This document shows, one piece after another, positions 10,925 through 19,816 of a stretch of 64,000 nucleotides of DNA. Both the position numbers and the translations under genes were made by a program. Within the stretch, counting starts at the first letter, position 1. Each line of letters starts with the position of its first letter. The stretch is from Mesorhizobium sp. (GTDB lineage Bacteria > Pseudomonadota > Alphaproteobacteria > Rhizobiales > Rhizobiaceae): assembly GCA_004017275.1 (NCBI GenBank), contig SAKE01000026.1, positions 1 through 64,000 on the forward strand, read 5' to 3'. Below the pieces are notes generated by a model that saw only the letters and a list, made by a program, of their open reading frames with translations, was not told where the DNA came from and made no database searches.

Positions 10925-11943
10925 GCTGCCAGCTTCCGCGTCGTGCCCAGCGCTTCCTCGACCGTGTCGAGAAACATCTCCGCACAGGCTTTCCAGCTAT
11001 AGCGCATGGCGCGTTCGCGCGCCTGCGCGCGGTCGACGTTGAGCGCGGCGAGTGAGGCTTCGCGCAAATCGTTAGACACCGCGCCGCCAAAACCGTCACC
11101 GACAATGTCGATCGGCCCGGTCACCGGATAGGCAGCGACCGGCGTGCCGCTGGCCAGCGCCTCGATGATGACGTTGCCGAAGGTGTCGGTGCGGCTGGGG
11201 AAGACGAAGACGTCGGCCGAGGCATAGATCTCGGCCAGTTCGTCATTGGGGCGATGGCCGAGGAAATGCGCTTGCGGATACTTCGCCTTCAGCCTGGCAA
11301 GCTCGGGGCCTTCGCCGACGATCACCTTGCTGCCGGGCAGGTCTAGGTCGAGGAAGGCAGAGAGGTTCTTTTCGATGGCGACGCGGCCGACGCAGAGGAA
11401 GACCGGGCCGGGGAAGCCGAGATCCTTCTTCTTGTCCGGGCGGAAATGATCAGTGTCGACGCCGCGCGTCCAAGGCCGCAACTTGGTGAAGCCGCGCGCC
11501 GCAAGGTCGTCTGCGAGCGACTGGGTGGCAACCAGCGTGCCCTGGCCGGAATTGTGGAAATCGCGCAGCCAGCGATAGGCCCAGCTTTCCGGCACCGGCA
11601 GGCGGGCGCTGAGATATTCGGGAAAGCGGGTGTGATAGCTGGTGGTGAATGGCCGGCCGGCATTGCGGCAATAGCGCCGCGCCATGATGCCGAGCGGACC
11701 TTCGGTGACGATGTGGATGTGGTCGGCCTTGCCGGCGTCGATCAGGCGCGCGACATGGCCGGGCGTGGTCAGCGCTAGCCTGATGTCGGGATAGGTCGGC
11801 AGGGGCAAGGTGCGAAAGATGTTGGGCGTCAGGAAATCCACCGCGACATCGAAGGATTTCAGCGTTTCGGTGAGCCGCTCCAGCGTGTGGACGACGCCGT
11901 TGACCTGCGGGCGCCAGGCGTCGGTGACCATCAATATGCGCAT
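10921..11943 (-). CDS. Glycosyltransferase family 1/4 protein
   Basis: MRILMVTDAWRPQVNGVVHTLERL, VGRVAIEKNLSAFL, FPSRTDTFGNVIIEALASGTPVAAYPV. Confidence 0.93.
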   Translation of the reverse strand: MRILMVTDAWRPQVNGVVHTLERLTETLKSFDVAVDFLTPNIFRTLPLPTYPDIRLALTTPGHVARLIDAGKADHIHIVTEGPLGIMARRYCRNAGRPFTTSYHTRFPEYLSARLPVPESWAYRWLRDFHNSGQGTLVATQSLADDLAARGFTKLRPWTRGVDTDHFRPDKKKDLGFPGPVFLCVGRVAIEKNLSAFLDLDLPGSKVIVGEGPELARLKAKYPQAHFLGHRPNDELAEIYASADVFVFPSRTDTFGNVIIEALASGTPVAAYPVTGPIDIVGDGFGGAVSNDLREASLAALNVDRAQARERAMRYSWKACAEMFLDTVEEALGTTRKLAA

Positions 11944-12152
11944 GGCGGCCCTTTGGCTGAAAGGTCGACGGTTGCCTTGAGACGATGCCGGAACGGCGAC
12001 CAGCCTGCTGCCCTCGCTTCGCTCCAGCGCACCTGGGCGGGCACGGGGTCGAAGTGAGGCGGCAAGGCCGAATCAATGGAGGTCGCGCGCTTCATGCGCG
12101 CTCTTGACCATGGTTTCATGACGGGCGGATGAAGCCTGCCAGCACCGCCGCG

Positions 12153-13568
12153 CTAGGCCGGGACCTTGATGACGGCGCGAAGTCCACCGAGCGGGCTGTC
12201 GTCGAGGGTGATGTCGCCGCCGTGGCTGCGGGCGATGTCGCGGGCAATCGAGAGGCCGAGCCCGGTGCCGCTGGCGTCGAGGTTGCGGGCCTCGTCGAGC
12301 CGCACGAAGGGTTTGAACACGTCTTCGCGCCGGTCGGCGGGAATGCCCGGACCATCGTCGTCGATGGTGACCAGCAGCGAGCCGCGGCCATGGGTGGCGT
12401 TGACCTCCACCGTCTTGGCATAGCGGAAGGCGTTGCCGATGACGTTGGACATCAGTCGGGCAAAGGCGTTCGGCCGCACATGCACATCAGGGTCGCCGGC
12501 AAGCGTCGTCGACAGCTTACGCTTGCGCAGCCTGGCCTCCTCGTCCAGTTTCTCGAAATAGGCCTCGAGATCGAACCGTCCGGCATGTTCCGAAGCCTCG
12601 CCGCGGGCAAAGGCGAGATAGCCTTCGAGCATCGACTGCATGTCGTCGATGTCCTGGTCGAGTGCCGCCTTGGTCTCGGCCTTGCCGCCGGAAAGCGCCA
12701 GCTGCAGCTTGAAGCGGGTGAGGATGGTTCTGAGATCATGGCTGACGCCGGTCAGCATGGCGGTGCGCTGCTCGATCTGGCGCTCGATGCGCTCGCGCAT
12801 CTGGATGAAGGCAAAGCCGGCGCGGCGGACCTCCTCGGCGCCGCGTGGCCGGAAGTCGCGCGGCATCGGCCGGCCCTTGCCGAAGCTTTCGGCGGCTTCG
12901 GCAAGCGTCAGGATCGGCCGGATCTGGTTGCGCAGGAAGGGAATGGCGATCATCAGGAGCACCAGCGATGTGCCGACCATCCAGATCAGGAAGATGTGGG
13001 TGTTCGAGGCATAGGCCTGGCTGCGGCGCACGAAGACGCGCAGCACCTTGCCCTCGAGCTGGACGCGCACCTCGACGATGTTGGAATTGCCGACCGTGTC
13101 GATCCAGAACGGGCGGTTGATCTGGCGGGTGATCTCGGACGAGAGAACGTCGTCGAGGATCGAGAAGAACGGTTTGGGTCCTGGCGGCGGCAGCGGGTCG
13201 GGCGGCAAAAGGTCGACCTTCAGCTGCATGCGATCCTGGGCGATGCGGATGATGTTGGTGTAGTCGGCGTCATGCGGGTAGGTCTCGATCAGGTCGATGA
13301 TGGCGGCGATGTCGCGCACGGTGGCTTGCGACAGGCGCTGCGTCACGGTTGCCCAATGCCGTTCCATGAAGACGAAGGCGACGACCGATTGCAGCAGGAT
13401 CATCGGGGCGATGACGATAATCAGCGAGCGGGCATAAAGCCGCTTGGGCATATAGAGCGAGACGAGGCGCCAGAACCGGTTCCAGGCGCGCGGCACCGCC
13501 TTCAGCGTCCGCGCGGCGCGTGCGCTCAAGCCGCCATTGCCCGGCCGTTGCAGTTGCGTGGTTGCCAT
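12153..13568 (-). CDS. Sensor histidine kinase (EnvZ-like ATP-binding protein)
   Basis: TM, HAMP-like segment, TGVSHDLRTILTRFKLQL H-box, DDDGPGIPADRREDVFKPF, GTGLGLSIARDIARSHGGDI. Confidence 0.92.
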   Translation of the reverse strand: MATTQLQRPGNGGLSARAARTLKAVPRAWNRFWRLVSLYMPKRLYARSLIIVIAPMILLQSVVAFVFMERHWATVTQRLSQATVRDIAAIIDLIETYPHDADYTNIIRIAQDRMQLKVDLLPPDPLPPPGPKPFFSILDDVLSSEITRQINRPFWIDTVGNSNIVEVRVQLEGKVLRVFVRRSQAYASNTHIFLIWMVGTSLVLLMIAIPFLRNQIRPILTLAEAAESFGKGRPMPRDFRPRGAEEVRRAGFAFIQMRERIERQIEQRTAMLTGVSHDLRTILTRFKLQLALSGGKAETKAALDQDIDDMQSMLEGYLAFARGEASEHAGRFDLEAYFEKLDEEARLRKRKLSTTLAGDPDVHVRPNAFARLMSNVIGNAFRYAKTVEVNATHGRGSLLVTIDDDGPGIPADRREDVFKPFVRLDEARNLDASGTGLGLSIARDIARSHGGDITLDDSPLGGLRAVIKVPA

Positions 13569-13617
13569 TCGCTCTTTTCGCTTGTCTGCAGCCGTTCAGC
13601 CGGCCGCAGGCGGCATT

Positions 13618-14337
13618 CTATTCCACGCTCAGCCGATACCCAATACCGCGCACGGTCTGCAGCCATACCGGATTGGACGGATCGCGCTCGATCTTGCGGC
13701 GCAGCCGGTTGATCTGGACGTCGATGGTGCGCTCGCCGACTTCCGAATCGTCGCCGACAAGCTCGTGGCGTGGGATGGTTTCGCCGGCACGCGCGGCGAA
13801 GATCGCCAGGATCTCCTGCTCGCGATCGGTCAGCTTCAGCGCCTCGCCGCCGCGCTTCAATTCGCGCCTGGCGATCTGGAAGGTGTAAGGGCCGAAAACC
13901 AGCTGCTCGACTTTGGGCGTCGTCGCCGGGCCGCCGCGGCGCAAAATGTTGTTGATGCGCAGGATCAGCTCGCGCGGATCGAAAGGCTTTGGCAGATAGT
14001 CGTCGGCGCCGGCCTCCAGCCCTGAGATGCGGCTGTCGGTCTCCGACAGCGCCGTCAGCATCAGGATCGGTACGTTCTTTTCGGCCCGCAGCGACTTGGT
14101 CAGGTCGACGCCTGTCTCGCCGGGCATCATCACGTCGAGCACCAGAAGGTCGAAGTCGAGGCCGGCAAGCTTGCGCCTGGCTTCGCCGGCATTGCCGGCG
14201 ACGGTGACGCGAAAGCCGTTTTCGGTCAGATACTGCTTGAGAAGATTGCGGATGCGGGTGTCGTCGTCGACCACAAGCAGATGCGGCGCGTCGTCGTCCG
14301 GTGCGGCCGCGTGATCGACCCGTTCAGTGCTCTCCAT
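13618..14337 (-). CDS. OmpR-family response regulator (PetR-like by context)
   Basis: HLLVVDDDTRIRNLLKQYL, LLVLDVMMPGETGVDL, C-terminal wHTH VGERTIDVQINRLRRKIE; ORF extends to 14367 but MESTERV is the likelier start. Confidence 0.9.
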   Translation of the reverse strand: MESTERVDHAAAPDDDAPHLLVVDDDTRIRNLLKQYLTENGFRVTVAGNAGEARRKLAGLDFDLLVLDVMMPGETGVDLTKSLRAEKNVPILMLTALSETDSRISGLEAGADDYLPKPFDPRELILRINNILRRGGPATTPKVEQLVFGPYTFQIARRELKRGGEALKLTDREQEILAIFAARAGETIPRHELVGDDSEVGERTIDVQINRLRRKIERDPSNPVWLQTVRGIGYRLSVE

Positions 14338-14872
14338 GGCTTTTCCCTGACATTTTTGCGGACCCAACGTCGATCTGCGCCCTCAGTTCCGGATTGACCA
14401 TCGCTTCGAGGAACCGTTCCACCAGGGTCCGTTCGGTTATTCCGGAATCTCCTAATGCAGCATGTAATGCAGCATGGATGCGGCGCGACTGTGGCCGCGC
14501 CAGCGCCAGCGCCAGCGCACGGCCCTTGGCCGTCGGGTAAAGCTCGCGCTGGCGGCGGTCGCGTGGACCTTGCAACTGCACGACATGGTCGGTGTCGATC
14601 AATTGCTTCAGCACGCGGGCCAGGCTCTGCTTGGTGATCTTCAGCACGTCGAGCAGTTCGGCGACCGTCAGGCCCGGCCTGCGATTGACGAAATGCAGCA
14701 CCCGGTGGTGGGCGCGGCCGAAACCGTAATCGGCAAGGATCTGGTCCGGATCGGAGGTGAAGTCACGATAGGCGAAGAAGAGCAGCTCGATGAGGGCGAA
14801 GTCGATACCGTCCTCGACTGACATCGCGGTCCTGATGGGTTTCCCGGCTGCGTGGCTTCGATCCGTCATCAT
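14324..14872 (-). CDS. MarR family transcriptional regulator (PetP/LdtR-like by context)
   Basis: FGRAHHRVLHFVNRRPGLTVAELLDVLKITKQSLARVLKQLIDTDHVVQLQGPRDRRQRELYPTAKG. Confidence 0.88.
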   Translation of the reverse strand: MMTDRSHAAGKPIRTAMSVEDGIDFALIELLFFAYRDFTSDPDQILADYGFGRAHHRVLHFVNRRPGLTVAELLDVLKITKQSLARVLKQLIDTDHVVQLQGPRDRRQRELYPTAKGRALALALARPQSRRIHAALHAALGDSGITERTLVERFLEAMVNPELRAQIDVGSAKMSGKSHGEH

Positions 14873-14891
14873 TTCTCCGTATGGAAGAGAG

Positions 14892-14916
14892 ATTATGTCA
14901 GTACTATTGACGTAAT
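14892..14916. promoter_or_regulatory. Candidate MarR operator palindrome
   Basis: ATTATGTCAGTA-C-TATTGACGTAAT; 10 of 12 arm positions complementary; just upstream of the marR start. Confidence 0.55.
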
Positions 14917-15114
14917 TTCCCTGCAATGGTAATTTTTGACAAGCTTTTGGGCGGATTGCGAACGAAAAGGCAAGGGAAACCGGGTTTTCCGGAATTTCCT
15001 GAGTTTGCCACAGCGCAATTATCCGCCTACGCTCCAGCATAAAGACCGCTTTGGGCGGCCGACACGAACACACAACGATATAATTATGCGGGCAGCCACC
15101 CGCGGGAGGTTACC

Positions 15115-16008
15115 ATGGCATCCGTTCCCTTCGACCAACTGGACGGCTTCATCTGGATGAACGGCGAATTCGTTCAATGGGGTGACGCCAAGATCCACGT
15201 GCTGACCCATGGCCTGCATTACGCGAGCGCCGTCTTCGAGGGCGAACGCGCCTATGGCGGCGAGATATTCAAGCTCAACGAACATACCGAGCGCCTGCAT
15301 GAATCGGCCCGCCTGCTCGGCTTCAAGATTCCCTATTCGGTGGCCGAGCTCAACGACGCCTCCACCACGCTCCTGAAGAAGCAGGGTTTCCAGGACGCCT
15401 ATGTCCGGCCGATCGCCTGGCGCGGCAGTGAGCAGATGGGCGTTTCGGCGCAGAACAACCGCATCAACTGCGCCATCGCCATCTGGCAGTGGCCGAGCTA
15501 TTTCGATCCGGCGCAGAAGCTGAAAGGCATCCGCCTCGACGTGGCGGAATGGCGCCGGCCCGACCCGCGCACCGCGCCTTCCAAATCGAAGGCCGCCGGC
15601 CTCTACATGATCTGCACCATGTCCAAGCATGCCGCCGAGGCCAAGGGATATGCCGATGCCATGATGCTCGACTGGCGCGGCCAGGTCGCCGAAGCGACCG
15701 GCGCCAACATCTTCTTCGTCAAGGACGGCAAGATCCACACGCCCAAGCCCGATTGCTTCCTCGACGGCATCACTCGCCGCACGGTCATTGGGCTGGCCAA
15801 GGATCGCGGCCTGGAGGTCATCGAACGTGCCGTCCTACCGGAGGAACTCGAGGGCTTCGAGCAATGCTTCCTGACCGGGACGGCAGCGGAAGTGACACCG
15901 GTTTCGGAGATTGGGCCTTACCGATTCGAGGTCGGTGAAATCGCCAAGAACCTTATGAATGACTATTCTGCCGCCGTTCAACCCAAGCATGCGATCGCAG
16001 CAGAATAA
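15115..16008 (+). CDS. ilvE: Branched-chain amino acid aminotransferase
   Basis: FIWMNGEFVQWGDAKIHVLTHGLHYASAVFEGERAY; class IV aminotransferase; RBS GGGAGG. Confidence 0.95.
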   Translation: MASVPFDQLDGFIWMNGEFVQWGDAKIHVLTHGLHYASAVFEGERAYGGEIFKLNEHTERLHESARLLGFKIPYSVAELNDASTTLLKKQGFQDAYVRPIAWRGSEQMGVSAQNNRINCAIAIWQWPSYFDPAQKLKGIRLDVAEWRRPDPRTAPSKSKAAGLYMICTMSKHAAEAKGYADAMMLDWRGQVAEATGANIFFVKDGKIHTPKPDCFLDGITRRTVIGLAKDRGLEVIERAVLPEELEGFEQCFLTGTAAEVTPVSEIGPYRFEVGEIAKNLMNDYSAAVQPKHAIAAE

Positions 16009-16034
16009 CGAAAGTCACAACTTTTTTAGCAAGC

Positions 16035-16062
16035 AGGGGCGGTTTTAGGGCCGCCCCTTTTA
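16035..16062 (+). terminator. Terminator of ilvE
   Basis: AGGGGCGG...CCGCCCCTTTT hairpin with T-tract. Confidence 0.8.
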
Positions 16063-16153
16063 TTTAAGCGTTTCTGCATTTGACTTTCGTCCAATTCGGC
16101 GTCTCATGATGGTGTCGGCCCGGGAGGCTGGCAGCTATGGAGGGACTAATCAT

Positions 16154-16471
16154 ATGGACATGAACACGCTTCTTCCGATCATCATACAGGTGATTACGGG
16201 CATCATCGGTGGTCAGGCGGTCGGTGCGGCGCTCAAGACGGCGGCGATGGGTCAGCTTCCCAAAATCCTGGGCGGAGCCATTGGCGGCGTCGGCGGTGCG
16301 GCGATCCTCGGCAGCCTGCTCGGCGGCGGCGCGGTCGATCCGGCGGCTGCTGCAGCAGCAACGAGCGGTCTCGGCAGCGCGCTGAACCTGCAGAACATCG
16401 TCGGCGGCGCCGGCGGTGGTGCGATTCTGACCGGCATTCTCGGTGCGGTCATGGGTGCCATGAAGAAGTAA
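16154..16471 (+). CDS. Small Gly/Ala-rich hydrophobic protein, hypothetical
   Basis: MDMNTLLPIIIQVITGIIGGQAVGAAL...LGAVMGAMKK followed by a terminator. Confidence 0.7.
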   Translation: MDMNTLLPIIIQVITGIIGGQAVGAALKTAAMGQLPKILGGAIGGVGGAAILGSLLGGGAVDPAAAAAATSGLGSALNLQNIVGGAGGGAILTGILGAVMGAMKK

Positions 16472-16490
16472 ACGGCCATCCGGTCTGTTC

Positions 16491-16516
16491 AAATGGGCGG
16501 CTTCGGCCGCCCATTT
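16491..16516 (+). terminator. Rho-independent terminator
   Basis: AAATGGGCGGC-TTCG-GCCGCCCATTT perfect stem with TTCG tetraloop. Confidence 0.8.
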
Positions 16517-16605
16517 CCGTTAGCGCGACTGACTGTTTGTCTTTCGAGGGTGGACGCCTTTTGCCTGCGCCTCTACATCACCGCGGGAACATCGAAAGGA
16601 CGATC

Positions 16606-17244
16606 ATGGGTCAGCTCAATGCCGGCGTCGTGCCGGTCACTCCGTTCCAGCAGAATTGCACCATCCTGTTCGACATGGATGACAAGCACGGTGTCGTCGT
16701 CGATCCGGGCGGCGACATCGACAAGGTGCTGGCGGTGCTAAAGGACAATGTGATATCAGCCGGTGCGATCTGGATAACGCATGGCCATATCGACCATGCC
16801 GGCGGCGCTATGGAGTTGAAGGAAGCGCTCGGCGTCGAGATCATCGGCCCGCATGAGGCCGACAAGCCGCTGCTCGACAATCTGGAAAACCAAGGCAGGC
16901 GTTATGGCATCGTCGGCGCGCGCAACTGCGTGCCCGACCGTTTCCTGACCGAAGGCGAGACCGTGTCGTTCGGCGGCCATATGTTCGAGGTGTTGCATTG
17001 CCCCGGCCACGCACCCGGTCACGTCGTCTACTACAACCGCGCGGCCAAGTTCGCCCATGTCGGCGACGTGCTGTTCCGCGGTTCGGTGGGCCGTACCGAC
17101 TTGCCGGGCGGCGACCATGCGGCGCTGATCGCCTCGATCAAGGACAAGCTGTTGCCGCTCGGCGACGACATCGGCTTCATCTGCGGCCATGGTCCCGGCG
17201 GACGTTTTGGCGAGGAACGGCGGACCAATCCATTTCTCGTTTAG
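16606..17244 (+). CDS. MBL fold metallo-hydrolase (glyoxalase II-like)
   Basis: ITHGHIDHAGGAMELKEALG (HxHxDH), CPGHAPGHVVYYNR, FICGHGPGGRFGEERRTNPFL. Confidence 0.92.
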   Translation: MGQLNAGVVPVTPFQQNCTILFDMDDKHGVVVDPGGDIDKVLAVLKDNVISAGAIWITHGHIDHAGGAMELKEALGVEIIGPHEADKPLLDNLENQGRRYGIVGARNCVPDRFLTEGETVSFGGHMFEVLHCPGHAPGHVVYYNRAAKFAHVGDVLFRGSVGRTDLPGGDHAALIASIKDKLLPLGDDIGFICGHGPGGRFGEERRTNPFLV

Positions 17245-17283
17245 GGTGTGCCGACATCGTCGACCCCAAGTCACGCTGAAAAC

Positions 17284-17325
17284 AAAAAAGCGCTGGCCTT
17301 GCGGTCAGCGCTTTTTTGTTTTGGG
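17284..17325. terminator. Bidirectional terminator between convergent genes
   Basis: AAAAAAGCGCTGgcc-ttgc-ggtCAGCGCTTTTTT with A/T tracts on both sides. Confidence 0.85.
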
Positions 17326-17340
17326 CAGGGAAGCCCTGGT

Positions 17341-17772
17341 TTAGTTCGCAGTGCAGAAATGCTGTTCACCGTCATTGCCGGTGAACGTGCCGGTACGGGA
17401 ATTGAAGGTGCGGTAGCGGTCCGAGCAGTATTCGTACCAGTCCCGCGTCCACGGCTCGGCATAACGATCGGCGTAAACCACCCGCGGCTCCGCATAGTAG
17501 CGGCGGACCGGGGCCGGGCGGACCACCACGTCACGATCGTAGTAACCGTCATCGTAGTAGCGGTCGGCGTCGGGCGGCGGCCGGTCATTGGCCAATGCAC
17601 CACCGATCAGCGCGCCAGCCGCAAGGCCGAGGACGCCGGCGGCAATGGCATCGCCGTTGCCGTGATGGCCATGATGACGGCGCCAGTCGCGCGCATTGGC
17701 GGCGGGCAAGGCCGTGAGCGTGGTGGCAGCCACGGCAGCGGCCAGGACGGCGGTTTTGAAAATTCGGTTCAT
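17341..17772 (-). CDS. BA14K family protein
   Basis: signal peptide and C-terminal DWYEYCSDRYRTFNSRTGTFTGNDGEQHFC. Confidence 0.88.
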   Translation of the reverse strand: MNRIFKTAVLAAAVAATTLTALPAANARDWRRHHGHHGNGDAIAAGVLGLAAGALIGGALANDRPPPDADRYYDDGYYDRDVVVRPAPVRRYYAEPRVVYADRYAEPWTRDWYEYCSDRYRTFNSRTGTFTGNDGEQHFCTAN

Positions 17773-17957
17773 GTCGGTCTCCTTCGTGCCGGCCCGTGTA
17801 GTTTCGGGGGATGCGGTCCGGCTTTACCAAAGACTAATATGCAACCGTGGCTGAACGGGGGCTGAACGGATTTCGGCGCGTTGATTCAAAACAAGCGTCA
17901 AAGACCACACGCTCTCAAGAGAGCGGAAGCGTCTGCCGTCGCCGGCCTGGAGCCGGC

Positions 17958-18170
17958 TCAGCCGACCGACAGGTTGACGGCTTTCGGACCCTTGCCACGC
18001 TTGTCCGGCTCGGTGTCGAACGACACTTTCTGGCCGTCCTCGAGACCGGGAAGACCGGACGCCTGCACGGCTGAAATATGGACGAAAACATCCTTCGCGC
18101 CATCATCGGGCGTGATGAAGCCGAAGCCCTTGGCATGGTTGAAGAATTTGACGGTGCCGGTCTGCGGCAT
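17958..18170 (-). CDS. Cold-shock protein (CspA family)
   Basis: [59 protein letters not shown]1/RNP2 motifs. Confidence 0.96.
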   Translation of the reverse strand: MPQTGTVKFFNHAKGFGFITPDDGAKDVFVHISAVQASGLPGLEDGQKVSFDTEPDKRGKGPKAVNLSVG

Positions 18171-18320
18171 GGGAAGCTCCTTTGTCCCATAAACTCCAGT
18201 CTCGGGCCGGCAGATGCCCGAATGGAAATTTGTCCTTTATTTTAGCGTCATCGGCAAGAGAAAGTTTTAAAGGCGCCTCAAGCGCGTCGCGACATGCATT
18301 GGTCTACGTTTTCGGAACGA

Positions 18321-18350
18321 AAAAGGCGCGACGAAGATCGCCGCGCCTTT
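18321..18350 (-). terminator. Terminator downstream of the second csp gene
   Basis: AAAGGCGCG...CGCGCCTTT inverted repeat with A-rich flank that is T-rich on the minus strand. Confidence 0.65.
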
Positions 18351-18433
18351 CAAAATTCAAATCCCTCTCCAAGCCAGGTTCAGGCATTGGAGCCTCCGTC
18401 GCGCGTCCGAGAGACGTGCGGCGCGCCGATGGC

Positions 18434-18646
18434 TCAGGCTGCGCGGAGATTGACGGCCTTGGGACCCTTGCCCATGCGATCCGGCTCGACGTCGAAGGTG
18501 ACCTTCTGGCCGTCGACAAGCGTGCGCAAGCCGGAAGCCTCGATCGCGGAGATATGGACGAACACATCCTTGGCGCCGCCGTCGGGCGTGATGAAACCGA
18601 AGCCTTTGGTCGCGTTGAAGAATTTAACGGTGCCGGTCTGGGCCAT
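18434..18646 (-). CDS. Cold-shock protein (CspA family), tandem paralog
   Basis: [56 protein letters not shown]. Confidence 0.96.
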   Translation of the reverse strand: MAQTGTVKFFNATKGFGFITPDGGAKDVFVHISAIEASGLRTLVDGQKVTFDVEPDRMGKGPKAVNLRAA

Positions 18647-19138
18647 TGGGGAAACTCCTTCACCCGTTCAGTCTTTGGTGGTCCCGCCCGCCGCCTGGCG
18701 CAATGGGCAAGTCCCGGTGGTTGCTTCGGCAGTCATGCATTGGTGCATGGTCAAACCCCCCGCCGAAAACGGGGCCGTCAGAGATTCACAGTATCGGGGA
18801 AAGGTCGTCCAAAACGTTCCGCTCTCCGGGTCGCAAATGCCCGAACACGGAATTTATCGCACGGAAACGTGATGGTTGCAAGATACCGCCGCGGGCCGCC
18901 GCAGTGGCGTATCCCGACGCATGGATCGACTGACCTGAACATCGATCGGCCCGGCATAGGCTTGCTTGCCGGCCGGGTCATCGGCCAGAACCGAGCCACG
19001 AATGGGCCAGATGTCGGGGCGGGCTGATGTCGCCTGCAGGTCCAGGTGACGTTGTCGACATGGGTGATCAAACGGGGATTGCATTTGGCAGGGGAATGGC
19101 GAGGATCGGTTCCAGAGACGCGATCGTGGGAGATCATC

Positions 19139-19561
19139 ATGAAATTTCTGGCGGCAATCTTTTCGCGGCAGGGTTTTGCCATCCTGTTGCTGTCGGCAAT
19201 TCTTGCCGCCTGCACCGTCGTCGTCGATGATGACGGACCGGGGCCGCACCCGCGTCCGCCACGGCCCGAACCGCAATATTGCAGCAAGCAGTACGAGCCG
19301 GTCTGTGCCCGGCGTGGCGGCGACCGCCAGACCTTCGCCAATGCCTGCCTTGCCGACCGGGCCGGCTACCGGATCGTCCGCGACGGTCCGTGCCGCGACG
19401 GCGGTGATGGCGGTGGCGGTGGCGGTGGCGAAGAGCAGACGTTCTGCACCCGCGAATATGCGCCGGTGTGCGCGCGTCGGCACGGCGAGATGCGTACCTT
19501 CCCCAATGCTTGCGAAGCCCGTGCCTCGGACTATCGCGTCGTTGACGACGGACCGTGCTGA
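19139..19561 (+). CDS. Two-domain Kazal-type protease inhibitor-like lipoprotein
   Basis: lipobox SAILAAC; two repeats CSKQYEPVCARRGGDRQTFANACLADRAGYRIVRDGPC and CTREYAPVCARRHGEMRTFPNACEARASDYRVVDDGPC. Confidence 0.88.
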   Translation: MKFLAAIFSRQGFAILLLSAILAACTVVVDDDGPGPHPRPPRPEPQYCSKQYEPVCARRGGDRQTFANACLADRAGYRIVRDGPCRDGGDGGGGGGGEEQTFCTREYAPVCARRHGEMRTFPNACEARASDYRVVDDGPC

Positions 19562-19816
19562 GGGCAGGAAGCCGACATCGTTGAGCGCCTGGCTCCTGCA
19601 TGGGACTGTGCAGGCTCAACGTCGCGAGAGAGGCTTGCGGTTGCTATCAGGCAACTCCGGCGATGTCGCGCCCTTGAATCTCCTCTCGGCATGGCTTAGG
19701 TCCGGCAAGCGGACAAACACGGCAGGTTTCCCATCAACAGAGATCAGAGACGAGCGGCGCGCGCGGGAACCAGGTCTGGCGCTGGCGGACAGCCACCGCT
19801 AGGGCTCGACCAGCGC

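Noticed and set aside
12129-13712. 527-aa plus-strand ORF opposite the histidine kinase
   Set aside because: Shadow ORF; the minus strand has intact H-box and ATP-binding motifs.
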